This document shows, piece after piece, positions 47,327 through 56,844 of a stretch of DNA of 64,000 nucleotides. The notes below the pieces were generated by a model, which had not been told where the DNA came from, did not search any database, and saw only the letters and a list, made by a program, of their open reading frames with translations. Origin of the DNA: Cedecea neteri NBRC 105707 = ATCC 33855 (GTDB lineage: Bacteria; Pseudomonadota; Gammaproteobacteria; Enterobacterales; Enterobacteriaceae). The DNA lies in the NCBI RefSeq assembly GCF_001571265.1, contig NZ_BCTL01000012.1, positions 1 to 64,000 on the forward strand. The letters are read 5' to 3'. Numbering within the stretch: position 1 is the stretch's first letter; each line of letters opens with the position of its first letter. The position numbers and the translations under genes are program-made.

Positions 47327-48127
47327 TTACCAGCTGGTGCGCATACGTTCGCGAACCAGCGCCGAACTGTGGCGATTTTTCGCCAGCAGACGGCATTTCA
47401 GCGAAGTCTCGCTCCGTGCTTCTTTCACCGCAGTGCTCAGGGCAGCCTTCACTTTTGCCACATCGTCGCTCTGCGGAACATCCGGGTTGTGGATATCCAG
47501 CAGCGCGGAAAGCAGGCCCAGGGTTTCGTAGTTGCTGATGTCGTAGGCCATCGGTGGGATGGTGGCGGCCAGTTTCTCCAGCGCCTCCACGGTGCGTAAG
47601 GTGATGCGCGCGGCGGACTCTTTCCCCATCGCGTGGATCATCACGCCCTTGTCGTTAAAGGCGATCAGCCGGTTAGCCTGGTAGCCATGGGCGAGGAACG
47701 CCCCGGACATCGCTTTGCCGACAATCAGGCCCACAACAGGATGCCCGGCCAGGCGAGCATTGGCATAAGCGCCTGCGGCACCGGCCAGCGCCTGATGAAT
47801 ACCGAATGCCTCTTCGCGGCGGCCATAGGCCTGGCTTGGGACATCAATCACCGCAACGATGGCGCGCTTTTCAGCCTTATTTGCATCTTCAGCGATGGTT
47901 TCGCTGACCACTTTTGCCAGCGTCCAGCCTTCTAACAGCCCCACTTCGCCGCCAGCTGCGCGGGGATAATGGTTATTGGCATCGGGCACCACGGCGATAA
48001 AGCGGGCAGGTTTCCCGTCAACGTTGCCGTCGGCGACCTGTACGGAGGCGCACAGCCCCGCCATACGCGGTGCATCCGGAACTAAGGTATCCAGCCAAAC
48101 GGCGGCGCGATTCAGTTTCTGGCTCAT
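47327..48127 (-). CDS. mdcE: Malonate decarboxylase gamma subunit MdcE
   Basis: 266-residue carboxyltransferase-fold subunit that works with MdcD to decarboxylate malonyl-S-MdcC. Clear family segments: AIVAVIDVPSQAYGRREEAFGIH and VGLIVGKAMSGAFLAHGYQANRL. ATG 48127 (MSQKLNRAAVW) shares one base with the mdcD stop. Confidence 0.93.
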   Translation of the reverse strand: MSQKLNRAAVWLDTLVPDAPRMAGLCASVQVADGNVDGKPARFIAVVPDANNHYPRAAGGEVGLLEGWTLAKVVSETIAEDANKAEKRAIVAVIDVPSQAYGRREEAFGIHQALAGAAGAYANARLAGHPVVGLIVGKAMSGAFLAHGYQANRLIAFNDKGVMIHAMGKESAARITLRTVEALEKLAATIPPMAYDISNYETLGLLSALLDIHNPDVPQSDDVAKVKAALSTAVKEARSETSLKCRLLAKNRHSSALVRERMRTSW

Positions 48128-48957
48128 TAACGTTTCTCCCCAAAAAGCTGTTTGATCTGTTCGGCATCGGCCTGCTGGCTGGTGTCGAAATGGGTCAGGC
48201 GATCCAGATACCACGCGTAGTTATCGGTGCGATGCTGCGCCGGAACGCCTTTGGCGATGGCTTCGTTGACCGCCTGCTTCACGGCATGAATGCCGTCACC
48301 AACCAGCGCATCCACCAGCCCGCTCTGATAGCGAACTTCACCGCCGGTCATGCCCCAGATAAACGGCCGGTCGCGGGAGTCATATTCCTCAATGCCTGCT
48401 TCCTGCTCGATAACCTGCGGGCCGTTGAGGCCAAGACGTGCCTCGCGAGTCACAATCAAATAGCTGCAAAGCGCGGCGGCAATCGACATCCCGCCGAAAC
48501 AGCCCACGGTGCCGGCCACAACGCCAATCACCGGGGTGTAGCGACGTAAATCGACAATCGCTGCGTGAATATCGGCAATAGCCGCCAGGCCGAGGTTGGC
48601 CTCCTGCAGGCGCACGCCGCCGGTTTCCAGACAAAGCACAGCCTGAGTAGGAATGCCATTGCGGTTATCTTCCGCCGCCAGTTCAAGCGCGGCCGCCATT
48701 TTTGCGCCGGACACTTCGCCCATGCTGCCGCCCTGGAATGCGCCTTCGATGGCAATCACCACCGCCGGGCCACCGTTAATCGTGCCTTTGGCAACGACCA
48801 TGCCGTCATCAGACTGCGGCACAATGCCCTGCGGCCCCAGCCACGGCGAGACAATGCCGTCGAACGGGTCGAGCAATTCACGATAGCTGCCTTCATCCAG
48901 CAGCAGACGTGCGCGCTCGCGGGCTCTTAATTCAATAAAGCTGCTGTCGTCACGCAT
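48127..48957 (-). CDS. mdcD: Malonate decarboxylase beta subunit MdcD
   Basis: 276-residue crotonase/carboxyltransferase-like subunit. Segments: LLDPFDGIVSPWLGPQ, VVVIAIEGAFQGGSMGEVSGAKM-type core near residues 66-88, and GTVGCFGGMSIAAALC. Oxyanion glycines are in place. ATG 48957 (MRDDSSFIEL) overlaps mdcC by 8 bp. Confidence 0.93.
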   Translation of the reverse strand: MRDDSSFIELRARERARLLLDEGSYRELLDPFDGIVSPWLGPQGIVPQSDDGMVVAKGTINGGPAVVIAIEGAFQGGSMGEVSGAKMAAALELAAEDNRNGIPTQAVLCLETGGVRLQEANLGLAAIADIHAAIVDLRRYTPVIGVVAGTVGCFGGMSIAAALCSYLIVTREARLGLNGPQVIEQEAGIEEYDSRDRPFIWGMTGGEVRYQSGLVDALVGDGIHAVKQAVNEAIAKGVPAQHRTDNYAWYLDRLTHFDTSQQADAEQIKQLFGEKR

Positions 48958-49249
48958 GAGCCACCTCCTCAAAGACCTGTTCGATACGGATACGCGCCAC
49001 GCCCGGCGTCGCGCCAAAATCATGAATTTTCAACTCTCCGGCAGGCAGGCTGCTTAGCGCGGCCAGGCGCTCGAAAAGTGATTTCCAGCGTTTTTCGCTG
49101 TTATCGACGGAGGTGGTGATGTCGATGGTCAGAGTCTGCCCCTGTGCGGCAGAAAACAGGACTTCCATATCGCCGGAGCCCACCACGCCAGCCAGGGCTT
49201 TGCCTGTGGCCGTGCGGGTTGCCGGAAATGACAACGTAATGTGTTCCAT
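48950..49249 (-). CDS. mdcC: Malonate decarboxylase acyl-carrier subunit MdcC
   Basis: 99-residue carrier protein (delta subunit). Ser25 in VVGSGDMEVL is the attachment site for the phosphoribosyl-dephospho-CoA group, at the same position as in Klebsiella. ATG 49249 is chosen for this length; an upstream in-frame start lies inside mdcB. MdcA, MdcD and MdcE act on the thioester it carries. Confidence 0.93.
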   Translation of the reverse strand: MEHITLSFPATRTATGKALAGVVGSGDMEVLFSAAQGQTLTIDITTSVDNSEKRWKSLFERLAALSSLPAGELKIHDFGATPGVARIRIEQVFEEVAHA

Positions 49250-49259
49250 AACGCCCTCG

Positions 49260-50129
49260 TTAAATAAGTGAGTGAAGCGGGGTGGCATCGTTGGCGATGC
49301 GGTCCAGCAGCAGCGTGGCGGCGAGCAAATCAGCCGCCCCGCCCGGTGAGGCATTTAGCGACAGCATATTGCGGTCGAGCACGTCCAGCGCGTCGCGGCC
49401 TTCCTGGCGCGAAATACCGCCGTTGATCAGCACGCTGCGGGCACCGTTTTGCATCGTTTCCAGGCCGGTTAACCCGGCGCGCGAGAGCACGCAGGTATCT
49501 GACAGCGAAGTCATAATCGCCATCAGAGCGTCAATGCGAGCCTCGCCCTCGGTTGCTCCGGACTGGCGGCTACGGCGCAGTTGAGGCAGCGCGAGACGCA
49601 TAACGTGAGGGAAACCCTGCTGAGCTTCTTCTCGTGCACCCGGCACGCGATAGCGTCTTGTGGCTCTCAACCCTTTGCTAAAGCTCTTTGGGGCTGCCTC
49701 ATCAGGAAGCGCAGCCAGCCGTGCTGCCGTAGCGGTAATCTCCGCGCTATTGCCTGCCATACCGTGCATAGCGGCGGCGGAAACCAGCAGGCCAAGCGCC
49801 CAGATTGCGCCCCGGTGGGTGTTCACCCCGCAGGTCGCCGCCATCATCTGCTGCTCCCCTTCGCGCCCCAGGCGCCCTACCAGCTGACGCAGCGCGACGT
49901 CTGCCGGACGTTCCCAGCTTTGTAATGCCAGAGCATGAAATGTCGGGGTCAGGCTGTGGGCCGATCGCTCCATCAGCGCCAGGCTGAGATCGTGATGGGC
50001 ACCATTTCCCCGGCTGTCCACCAGACCGGGTTTTGGGCTCAGACGGGCTTCTTCAATCAGGCTTTGGGTTGCCGCCCTTGCCAGCCAGCCCGCCCCTGCC
50101 TCAACGCCTTTCTGTGGATGTAATTTCAT
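49260..50129 (-). CDS. mdcB: Triphosphoribosyl-dephospho-CoA synthase MdcB
   Basis: 289-residue CitG-family enzyme that makes the prosthetic-group precursor from dephospho-CoA and ATP. Family marks: EEARLSPKPGLVDSRGNGAHHDL near the start and GVNTHRGAIWALGLL in the middle. ATG 50129 shares one base with the mdcA stop. Confidence 0.93.
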   Translation of the reverse strand: MKLHPQKGVEAGAGWLARAATQSLIEEARLSPKPGLVDSRGNGAHHDLSLALMERSAHSLTPTFHALALQSWERPADVALRQLVGRLGREGEQQMMAATCGVNTHRGAIWALGLLVSAAAMHGMAGNSAEITATAARLAALPDEAAPKSFSKGLRATRRYRVPGAREEAQQGFPHVMRLALPQLRRSRQSGATEGEARIDALMAIMTSLSDTCVLSRAGLTGLETMQNGARSVLINGGISRQEGRDALDVLDRNMLSLNASPGGAADLLAATLLLDRIANDATPLHSLI

Positions 50130-51784
50130 TACCAGCTCCGGAATTTCGCCGGCGGGTTGTAGAGACCGCCGGACCATTCGACCAGGTCGGCAACGCTGCT
50201 TGCCGCCAGCAGGGAACGAGTCGCATCGCTGCGGCGGATCCCCATGTCTTCCGGGTAAGCCACTTTGCCGCTCTGGCGAAGCGCCGCGACGCGCTTAGCG
50301 TCAACGCCCAGGCCGATGTCGGTGATGCCGGCCACCGCCGCCACCATCGCTCGGCGCTCCTCCAGGCTCTCGGCGCGGTAGAGATACGCAATCCCTTCCT
50401 CGGTCAGAACGTGGGTTACGTCGTCGCCGTAAATCATTACCGGCGCCAGCGGCATGCCTGAGGTTTTAGCCACTTCAACAGCATCCAGGGTTTCTACGAA
50501 GGTTGGCTTCACGCCCGCCTGGAAGGTTTCGACCATCTGCACCACCAGCTTTTTGCCGCGCTGCATCGGGTCAGGTTCAGTTATCATGTTCAGCCAGGCC
50601 GGTGTGGCATGGCGACGACCGTGCGGGTCATGGCCCATGTTTGGCGCGCCGCCGAAGCCCGACAGGCGGCCACGCGTCACGGTAGAAGAGTTCGCCAGGC
50701 CATCAACCTGCAGAGTCGAACCAATAAACATATCCACCGCGTATTGACCCGCCAGCTGGCACATAGCTCGGTTAGAGCGCATGGAGCCGTCGGCACCGGT
50801 AAAGAAGATATCCGGGCGAGCACGGATGTACTCTTCCATCCCCAGCTCGCCGCCGAAGCAGTGCACGCTCTCCACCCAGCCGCTTTCAATCGCCGGGATC
50901 AGCGTCGGATGTGGGTTCAGGGTCCAGTGCTTGCAGATTTTGCCTTTCAGGCCAAGCCGTTCGCCGTAGGTGGGCAGCAGCAGCTCGATGGCGGCGGTGT
51001 TGAAGCCGATCCCGTGGTTCAGGGACTGCACCTGGTGCTCGGCGTAAATGCCTTTGATGGCCATCATTGCCATCAGGATGTGTTCCTGCTTGATCAGGCG
51101 CGGGTCGCGGGTAAACAGCGGTTCGATAAAGAACGGCTTATCGGCAACCACCACGTAGTCAATCCACGAGCCGGGAATGTCCACGCGCGGCAGGTCACAG
51201 TCGTCGTCCACCAGTTCATTAACCTGGGCGATAACAATGCCGTCGTGGAAGGCGGCAGCCTCAACCAGCGCTGGGGTATCTTCGGTGCTCGGCCCGGTGT
51301 ACAGGTTGCCTTTACGGTCAGCTTTATACCCGGCGATAAGCGCGACGTTAGGCGCAAGATCGACGTATAAGCGCGCATAAAGCTCGATGTAGGTGTGAAT
51401 AGAACCAATTTCCAACTGACCATCTTCCAGCAGTTGAGAAATACGCAGGCTTTGGGTCCCGGAGAAAGAGAAGTCGAGCTTGCGGGCAATGCCTTTTTCA
51501 AAGATATCAAGATGTTCACTGCGGCCGACGCTCGGCATGATCATATGCAGATCGTGTACTTTTTGCGGGCTGACTTCAGCCAGCATGCGGGAGAGAAAAT
51601 CTGCCTGTTTCTGGTTGTTCCCCTCCAGCACCACCCGGTCTCCCGGCGCAATCAGCTTTTCCATTACACCGACGAGGTCCCTGGTAGGGATCACCTTGCC
51701 CTGTACGTTGCTGGACGCCATTCGCCGCTGCTTCTCGGTGCGGCGTGTGTTCCAGACGCGGGCAGGCGTTTGGCTAGCACTCAT
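50129..51784 (-). CDS. mdcA: Malonate decarboxylase alpha subunit MdcA
   Basis: 551-residue CoA-transferase-like subunit that swaps acetyl for malonyl on MdcC (acetyl-S-ACP:malonate ACP transferase). Segments such as DRVVLEGNNQKQADFLSR, NHGIGFNTAAIELLLPTYGE and FGGAPNMGHDPHGRRHA identify it. First gene of mdcABCDEFGH; AGGAGG lies 6 nt before ATG 51784. Confidence 0.95.
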   Translation of the reverse strand: MSASQTPARVWNTRRTEKQRRMASSNVQGKVIPTRDLVGVMEKLIAPGDRVVLEGNNQKQADFLSRMLAEVSPQKVHDLHMIMPSVGRSEHLDIFEKGIARKLDFSFSGTQSLRISQLLEDGQLEIGSIHTYIELYARLYVDLAPNVALIAGYKADRKGNLYTGPSTEDTPALVEAAAFHDGIVIAQVNELVDDDCDLPRVDIPGSWIDYVVVADKPFFIEPLFTRDPRLIKQEHILMAMMAIKGIYAEHQVQSLNHGIGFNTAAIELLLPTYGERLGLKGKICKHWTLNPHPTLIPAIESGWVESVHCFGGELGMEEYIRARPDIFFTGADGSMRSNRAMCQLAGQYAVDMFIGSTLQVDGLANSSTVTRGRLSGFGGAPNMGHDPHGRRHATPAWLNMITEPDPMQRGKKLVVQMVETFQAGVKPTFVETLDAVEVAKTSGMPLAPVMIYGDDVTHVLTEEGIAYLYRAESLEERRAMVAAVAGITDIGLGVDAKRVAALRQSGKVAYPEDMGIRRSDATRSLLAASSVADLVEWSGGLYNPPAKFRSW

Positions 51785-52171
51785 TATTAACCTCCTGATT
51801 CAGCGAATCATTTTGATTGGCTTTAGTCTGGTTAAAAGTGTGCGCCACGCCGGGTTGGCTATCAATTAAGCTGAGGAACCAATCATTAGCCTTAGAGTAA
51901 TAATGGATTTACCGTTTTGTGATCGAGGTCGAAGGTGAAAGTGGCCAGGGTGCGCTACACAAAAACGAGGGAGGAAAAAAGTGAACTCTGCCGCCGCCGG
52001 TGTTAAGGTTAGAGGGTCTTAAATACAGGTTTTAACGTCATGCTGCTCACCACAATCCTCAACAATCCTCTGCTGAAACAGCCGCGCATCGCTTAGCGCG
52101 CTCACACATTCCCGTCTGCAAATTGAAACGGAACCTTGTTCCGTCGGCATACTATTGTTGTGAGAAAAAAC
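51785..52171. promoter_or_regulatory. mdcA promoter region and acetyltransferase leader
   Basis: 387 bp between divergent genes. The left part must hold the mdc promoter and MdcR sites; a GATTGG/CCAATC inverted repeat lies at about 51836 and 51878. On the right, an 18-codon frame at 52040-52096 (MLLTTILNNPLLKQPRIA) precedes a perfect ACGGAAC-CTT-GTTCCGT inverted repeat at 52128-52144, 27 bp before the acetyltransferase start. That layout recalls attenuator leaders but has a weak ribosome site. Confidence 0.35.
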
Positions 52172-52804
52172 ATGTCAAAGACTGAAAAACACTGGTCTCA
52201 GGTCGAATACCTGCACGAAACGGTGACCAACCCCAATATTCATATCAAAGGCCAGCACAGTTATTACAGCAACTGCTGGGATAGCGGTTTTGAGCAAAGC
52301 GCGGTGCGCTACCTGCAGGGTGATGCGGTGAGTCGAGCCTGGGAGCCCATTGGCGAACTTGACCAGCTGTGGATTGGGGATTACGTCTGTATCGCCGCCG
52401 AGGCGGTGATCCTGATGGGCGGCAATCACACGCACCGCAGCGACTGGTTTTGCCTTTATCCGTTTATCGAAACCATCAAAGACGCTTACCGCGCCAAAGG
52501 CGACACCACGCTTGGCGATGGATGCTGGATAGGCATGAGGGCAATGATTATGCCTGGCGTGACCATTGGCGAAGGCGCGATTATCGCCGCTGGCAGCGTA
52601 GTGACGAAAGACGTCGCACCTTACAGCGTCGTCGGCGGCAACCCGGCCAAACCGATCGCCCTGCGTTTCGAACCCGGAGTGATTGAGCGGCTGCTGAAGC
52701 TGCAAATTTATCTGCTAAGCGATGAGCATTTTCAGGCCATTCAGCCCCTGCTGAGCAATAACGATATTGATGCGCTGGAACGTGCGGTGAGAGCATTGCG
52801 GTAA
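52172..52804 (+). CDS. CatB/Vat-type O-acetyltransferase (left-handed beta-helix)
   Basis: 210-residue hexapeptide-repeat acetyltransferase of the xenobiotic (CatB/Vat) group. Features: Trp/Tyr-rich N-terminus, catalytic His in GGNHTHRSDW, repeats IGEGAIIAAGSVVTKDVAPYSVVGGNPAKPI. Relatives acetylate chloramphenicol or streptogramins, but many chromosomal members have unknown substrates, so resistance is not proven. ATG 52172 (MSKTEKHWSQ) is used; an upstream in-frame start lies in the inverted-repeat region. Confidence 0.82.
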   Translation: MSKTEKHWSQVEYLHETVTNPNIHIKGQHSYYSNCWDSGFEQSAVRYLQGDAVSRAWEPIGELDQLWIGDYVCIAAEAVILMGGNHTHRSDWFCLYPFIETIKDAYRAKGDTTLGDGCWIGMRAMIMPGVTIGEGAIIAAGSVVTKDVAPYSVVGGNPAKPIALRFEPGVIERLLKLQIYLLSDEHFQAIQPLLSNNDIDALERAVRALR

Positions 52805-52810
52805 CAAGAG

Positions 52811-52836
52811 CGGGCGGGAATAACCCGCCCGTTTTT
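52811..52836. terminator. Bidirectional terminator
   Basis: CGGGCGGG/CCCGCCCG stem (52811-52818, 52824-52831) with an AATAA loop and TTTTT after it, between the convergent acetyltransferase and cybC genes. Confidence 0.88.
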
Positions 52837-52841
52837 AAACC

Positions 52842-53228
52842 TTAGCGGAACTTCTTGTGGTAGGTATCGCGAGTGGTTTTGAAGTCAGCGGCAGCAGCCT
52901 GAGCTTCTGTCACTTTGCCTTCGTTGGCCAGCTTCAGCGCACCGTCAATCTGGCCCACGAGGATATCAAACCCGTGGCGGTACTCTTTCATGTTGGCGCT
53001 GTCGGCTGCTTCATTTTCCAGCTTTGGCGGCGTCCCTTTCTGCGCATCCAGAGCCGCTTCACGCATGTTGCCCAGTGAAGTTTTCAGCTCGGCGGCATCT
53101 TTGGTGCTCAGCACGGTTTTGTAGTTTTTGGCGATAATGTCCATGTCGTCGCCAACGTCTTTCGCAAAAGCGACGCCGGACAACAAAACGGATGATACTG
53201 CTAACATTGCAATCAGTTGCTTACGCAT
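52842..53228 (-). CDS. cybC: Cytochrome b562
   Basis: 128-residue periplasmic four-helix-bundle haem protein. The signal peptide is [22 protein letters not shown]. In the 106-residue mature form both haem ligands are present: Met7 (KDVGDDM) and His102 ([10 protein letters not shown]). The gene is intact; E. coli K-12 carries a truncated copy at this position after tldE. Electron-transfer partner unknown. Confidence 0.95.
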   Translation of the reverse strand: MRKQLIAMLAVSSVLLSGVAFAKDVGDDMDIIAKNYKTVLSTKDAAELKTSLGNMREAALDAQKGTPPKLENEAADSANMKEYRHGFDILVGQIDGALKLANEGKVTEAQAAAADFKTTRDTYHKKFR

Positions 53229-53255
53229 TTACTCACCTTTCCTTTATCTTTTTTC

Positions 53256-53379
53256 TACTCGTCATACTTCAAGCTACAGCGGTGTTGGCTGCTTTCGCTC
53301 ACCCCAGTCACTTACCCAAGTAAACTCCTGGGGATTTACTCTCTTGCCGCCTGGCTGTAACTCGAATTATTTAGAGTAT
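53256..53379. repeat. YPAL/ERIC-like palindromic element
   Basis: About 124 bp beginning ACTCGTCATACTTCAAGCT and ending ACTCGAATTATTTAGAGTA, with CTCACCCCAGTCACTTAC and TCCTGGGGATTTACTC inside that can fold on each other. It closely resembles the dispersed palindromic units described in Yersinia (YPAL). It sits between tldE and cybC and encodes nothing. Confidence 0.7.
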
Positions 53380-53417
53380 TTTTTTGAGGTAGGCGCGGCA
53401 GGACGCGCCACATTGCT

Positions 53418-54770
53418 TTACTGACCGGCTATCTTCATCTCCGGAAGTAAGACTGAACCACACTGAATGTTGCTACGTGTTTCTATATCGTTGCCAATAG
53501 TAACTATCTCGCGCCACATGTCCTTCAGGTTACCGGCGATGGTGATTTCGCTCACCGGATACTGGATCTCACCGTTCTCAACCCAGAAGCCTGCCGCACC
53601 GCGAGAATAGTCGCCGGTAATGCCGCTTACGCCCTGCCCCATCAGCTCGGTCACCACCAGCCCGGTGCCCATCTGTTTCAGCATTTCCTCAAAGCCGAGG
53701 CCCTGGCCAGCAATGCGCCAGTTGTGGATGCCGCCCGCGTGGCCGGTACTTTTCAGCCCAAGCTTACGCGCGGAATAGTTGGTCAGCAGCCACTGCTGCA
53801 GCACGCCATCTTTAATGATGTCACGGCGTTCGGTGCGCACGCCTTCGCTGTCAAACGGCGTGGAGGCCAGGCCTTTCAGCAGGTGCGGATGCTCTTCAAT
53901 GGTCAGCCACTCCGGCAGAATTTGCTTGCCGAGGGAATCCAGCAGGAAAGTTGATTTACGGTACACCGCACCGCCCGCAATCGCGCCGACCAGGTGACCG
54001 AACAGCCCGGTTGCCACTTCATTGGCGAAAATCACCGGCGCTTTCATAGTGGACAGCTTGCGTGGCGACAGGCGGGACAACGTGCGGCGCGCGCAGTCGG
54101 CACCGACCCACTCGGGTGACTTAAGGTCTTCCATCGCGCGACCGATGGTGTAGGCGTAATCGCGCTCCATATCACCGTTTTCTTCGGCAATTACGCAGCT
54201 CGAAAGAGAATGGCGGGTGGAGCAGTAGCTCTGCAGCATACCGTGGCTGTTGCCGAAAACTTTGATGCCGTAATGGCTGTTAAAGCTGCCGCCTTCGGTA
54301 TTGGTAATGCGTTTGTCCACGTTCAGGGAGGCGTTTTCCGCTCGCGCGGCAAGCTCAATGGCACGCTCCGGGTCAATCTCCGTGGGGTGGAAAAGATCAA
54401 GATCCGGCGCATCAAAGGCCAGCAGTTCTTTGTCCGCCACACCTGCGTAAGGATCCGGTGAGGTATAGCGCGCGATATCCAGCGCCGCCTGTACGGTACG
54501 CGCTATCGCGTCCGGGCTAAGGTCAGTAGACGAAGCGCTGCCCTTGCGATTTTGATGATAAACGGTGATGCCAAGCGCACCATCGCTATTGAATTCGACG
54601 TTCTCCACCTCACCGTAGCGGGTGCTGACGCTGATACCAGTGGTTTTACTGACCGCAACTTCCGCGCCGTCTGACTTGCCTTTCGCCAGCTCCAGCGCCT
54701 GTGAAACCGCCTGCTCCAGAACCTGACGTTGTTGTGCTACTTGCGTGTTTACTTTCATCGCTACTGCCAT
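53418..54770 (-). CDS. tldE: Metalloprotease subunit TldE (PmbA)
   Basis: 450-residue partner of TldD; the heterodimer degrades unfolded peptides and matures microcin B17, and helps remove the CcdA antitoxin. Nearly identical to E. coli PmbA over its whole length ([33 protein letters not shown]). ATG 54770 (MAVAMKV) gives the family length. Divergent from darP, as in E. coli. Confidence 0.96.
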   Translation of the reverse strand: MAVAMKVNTQVAQQRQVLEQAVSQALELAKGKSDGAEVAVSKTTGISVSTRYGEVENVEFNSDGALGITVYHQNRKGSASSTDLSPDAIARTVQAALDIARYTSPDPYAGVADKELLAFDAPDLDLFHPTEIDPERAIELAARAENASLNVDKRITNTEGGSFNSHYGIKVFGNSHGMLQSYCSTRHSLSSCVIAEENGDMERDYAYTIGRAMEDLKSPEWVGADCARRTLSRLSPRKLSTMKAPVIFANEVATGLFGHLVGAIAGGAVYRKSTFLLDSLGKQILPEWLTIEEHPHLLKGLASTPFDSEGVRTERRDIIKDGVLQQWLLTNYSARKLGLKSTGHAGGIHNWRIAGQGLGFEEMLKQMGTGLVVTELMGQGVSGITGDYSRGAAGFWVENGEIQYPVSEITIAGNLKDMWREIVTIGNDIETRSNIQCGSVLLPEMKIAGQ

Positions 54771-54869
54771 AATGTAAGGTGAGTCGTTCAAGTCTAACAG
54801 GATCAGAACAATTTCGCAGTGCAGCCCCATTGCTGGTAATATCCGCGTCAACTTTTTAAGGAGCCTAAT

Positions 54870-55424
54870 ATGACCAAGCAGCCCGAAGACTGGCTCGACG
54901 ACGTGCCCGATGATGAAAATGAAGACGAAGATGATGAAATTATCTGGGTCAGTAAAAGTGAAATTAAGCGCGACGCCGAAGAGCTAAAACATCTGGGCGT
55001 TGAGCTGATGGAACTGGGCAAAAATGCCCTGGAAAAAATCCCGCTCGACGACGATTTGCGTGCCGCGATTGAACTGGCGCAGCGTATTAAGAAAGAAGGA
55101 CGTCGCCGCCAGATACAGCTGATCGGCAAGATGATGCGTTCTCGCGATATGGATCCGATCCGTCAGGCGCTCGACAAGCTGAAAAACCGCCACAACCAGC
55201 AGGTGTCGCTGTTCCACAAGCTGGAAGCGCTGCGTGACCGTCTGGTCGAAGAAGGCGACGAGGCAATGAGCGAAGTCCTGAGACTTTATCCGCAGGCCGA
55301 CCGCCAGCAGCTGCGCGTACTTATCCGTAACGCGCAAAAAGAAAAAGCGGCCAATAAGCCGCCTAAGTCCTATCGTCAGATCTTCTCTTACCTTCGCGAA
55401 CTCGCCGAAGAGCAGGAAAGCTAA
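54870..55424 (+). CDS. darP: Ribosome-associated protein DarP (YjgA)
   Basis: 184-residue 50S-assembly factor (dual-action ribosomal maturation protein). Highly charged: acidic N-terminus ([14 protein letters not shown]), then helical basic segments such as [24 protein letters not shown]. Matches E. coli YjgA in length and context next to tldE. Confidence 0.95.
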   Translation: MTKQPEDWLDDVPDDENEDEDDEIIWVSKSEIKRDAEELKHLGVELMELGKNALEKIPLDDDLRAAIELAQRIKKEGRRRQIQLIGKMMRSRDMDPIRQALDKLKNRHNQQVSLFHKLEALRDRLVEEGDEAMSEVLRLYPQADRQQLRVLIRNAQKEKAANKPPKSYRQIFSYLRELAEEQES

Positions 55425-55431
55425 GACACTG

Positions 55432-55462
55432 GCGCTGGCCCGCTATTCTCCGCGGCCAGCGC
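55432..55462. terminator. Hairpin after darP
   Basis: GCGCTGGCC/GGCCAGCGC (55432-55440, 55454-55462) followed by TCGATTTC, between convergent genes. Confidence 0.6.
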
Positions 55463-55482
55463 TCGATTTCTTCTGACCTTTC

Positions 55483-56112
55483 TCAGGTCAAATTACTGCG
55501 TCGATACAGCGCCACGCCCACCGCCAGTACGGCAAGCATTCCCGCACAGCTGCGGTTCACCCAACGCATCACGTTAGCAGAGAACTTGCGCATCGCGTGG
55601 CGGCCACCCCAGGCGTAAATCGTCATCATAATGCAGTCGATAATCGCACTGACCAGCGCCAGAATCATGTACTGCATCGCTACCGGCTCCTGTGGACGGA
55701 TGAACTGCGGTAAAAAGGCCGAGAAGAACAGTAGCCCTTTTGGGTTGGATAAACCGACCATCAGCGAGCGTAAAAAAGCCGTTTTTCCCGTGGCCACTGC
55801 CGCCGAGGCGCTCACGCTTAGAGCCTTAGCAGGGGCGCGCCACAGCACGTAAGCCAGATATACCAGATAAAGCGCACCGCCCCACTTCACCACTGCAAAC
55901 AGCTGCTCGGAAGCCTGCAACAATGCGCCCAGGCCGCAGCCCACCGCGCCAATCAGCAGCAGGTCGGCCAGTACCGCACCGAGAAAGCCGTAGCCCGCAA
56001 TGCGCATCCCGTAAGTCGCTCCGTTATTGAGTGCTAACAACATCGACGGGCCGGGCGTCACCATGACCGCGCTAACGGCGATGACATAAAGAAAAAGCGT
56101 AGTGATATCCAT
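55483..56112 (-). CDS. LysE/RhtB-family exporter
   Basis: 209-residue inner-membrane protein with six spans, of the LysE/RhtB amino-acid or homoserine-lactone export family. Signature near the start: VMVTPGPSMLLALNNGATYG; later GLSNPKGLLFFSAFLPQF. ATG 56112 is chosen; an upstream TTG would add one residue. Substrate not deducible. Not in the E. coli darP neighbourhood. Confidence 0.85.
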   Translation of the reverse strand: MDITTLFLYVIAVSAVMVTPGPSMLLALNNGATYGMRIAGYGFLGAVLADLLLIGAVGCGLGALLQASEQLFAVVKWGGALYLVYLAYVLWRAPAKALSVSASAAVATGKTAFLRSLMVGLSNPKGLLFFSAFLPQFIRPQEPVAMQYMILALVSAIIDCIMMTIYAWGGRHAMRKFSANVMRWVNRSCAGMLAVLAVGVALYRRSNLT

Positions 56113-56188
56113 CAATCAAGTCCTGGTAAAAAAAATACGTCAGTGCCCGGCGGTGATTGGCCGGCGAGCACGTTAAACGAAGAGTGGT

Positions 56189-56719
56189 TTAAACGCTGCG
56201 TTCCATCACGACGCGGCAGAGATCGTCAAAAAATCGCTGATACCGCGCCTCGGCGATAGGCTGCGGATAGCTCAGCACGATCAGCTGATGGTCGGGAATG
56301 TCCGCATGGTAAGTCGGGTGGAAATGCGAGTACGCGTTTTCGCTGAACCCGAGGCTTTGGTAAAAGCGCAGCCGCTTATGGGCAGTCTCCGTGGTCAGCG
56401 GATCGATTTCGAGGATGGTTTGCGGGTAAAGCTGTAGAAACTGGCTCAGCATCCGTTTGCCGTAGCCCTGCGCACGCAGCTGGCCGTTGACGGCGAGGTG
56501 CTCAATATAGGCGTAGTCGTCAAAGTCCCATGCGCCAATCATGCCGACAAACTGCTCGCCGTCGAACCAGGCCTGCAGGCTGTAGTTTGGGTTGGCAAGT
56601 GCGCTAATTTTTGCGGCAGGCTGGCGTTTCTCATGGCGCGGAAAGGCGCTTTCATACAGCTCGTCCACGCATTCAAAATACGGGGAGCTGCGGTCGGTAA
56701 TTCGTTTTATCGTTAGCAT
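56189..56719 (-). CDS. GNAT-family N-acetyltransferase
   Basis: 176-residue acetyltransferase with the acetyl-CoA pyrophosphate loop LRAQGYGKRMLSQFLQ and RFYQSLGF near the end. The acceptor is unknown. It lies alone between the exporter and epmA on the same strand. Confidence 0.82.
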   Translation of the reverse strand: MLTIKRITDRSSPYFECVDELYESAFPRHEKRQPAAKISALANPNYSLQAWFDGEQFVGMIGAWDFDDYAYIEHLAVNGQLRAQGYGKRMLSQFLQLYPQTILEIDPLTTETAHKRLRFYQSLGFSENAYSHFHPTYHADIPDHQLIVLSYPQPIAEARYQRFFDDLCRVVMERSV

Positions 56720-56783
56720 GGCGCGCAGTTTACCAAATGCAGGCGGAGAAATAACCTGACGGCGGGCTGCGTAAGCCAGAGCT

Positions 56784-56811
56784 AAAAAAATGGCCCCAAA
56801 TACGGGGCCAC
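56784..56811 (-). terminator. epmA terminator
   Basis: TGGCCCC/GGGGCCA at 56791-56797 and 56804-56810, followed on the minus strand by seven T. Classical intrinsic terminator. Confidence 0.9.
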
Positions 56812-56814
56812 TAT

Positions 56815-56844
56815 TCTTCTAACGTTAAGTCTTCTAACGTTAAG
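56815..56844. repeat. 15-bp tandem duplication over the epmA stop
   Basis: TCTTCTAACGTTAAG occurs twice head to tail (56815-56829 and 56830-56844). The second copy contains the epmA stop codon, the first lies just downstream, so the coding sequence is unchanged. Confidence 0.85.

Noticed and set aside
52172-52804. Calling the CatB-like gene a chloramphenicol-resistance gene
   Set aside because: The family fit is clear but chromosomal members often have other substrates; no mobile context or resistance neighbours are seen.
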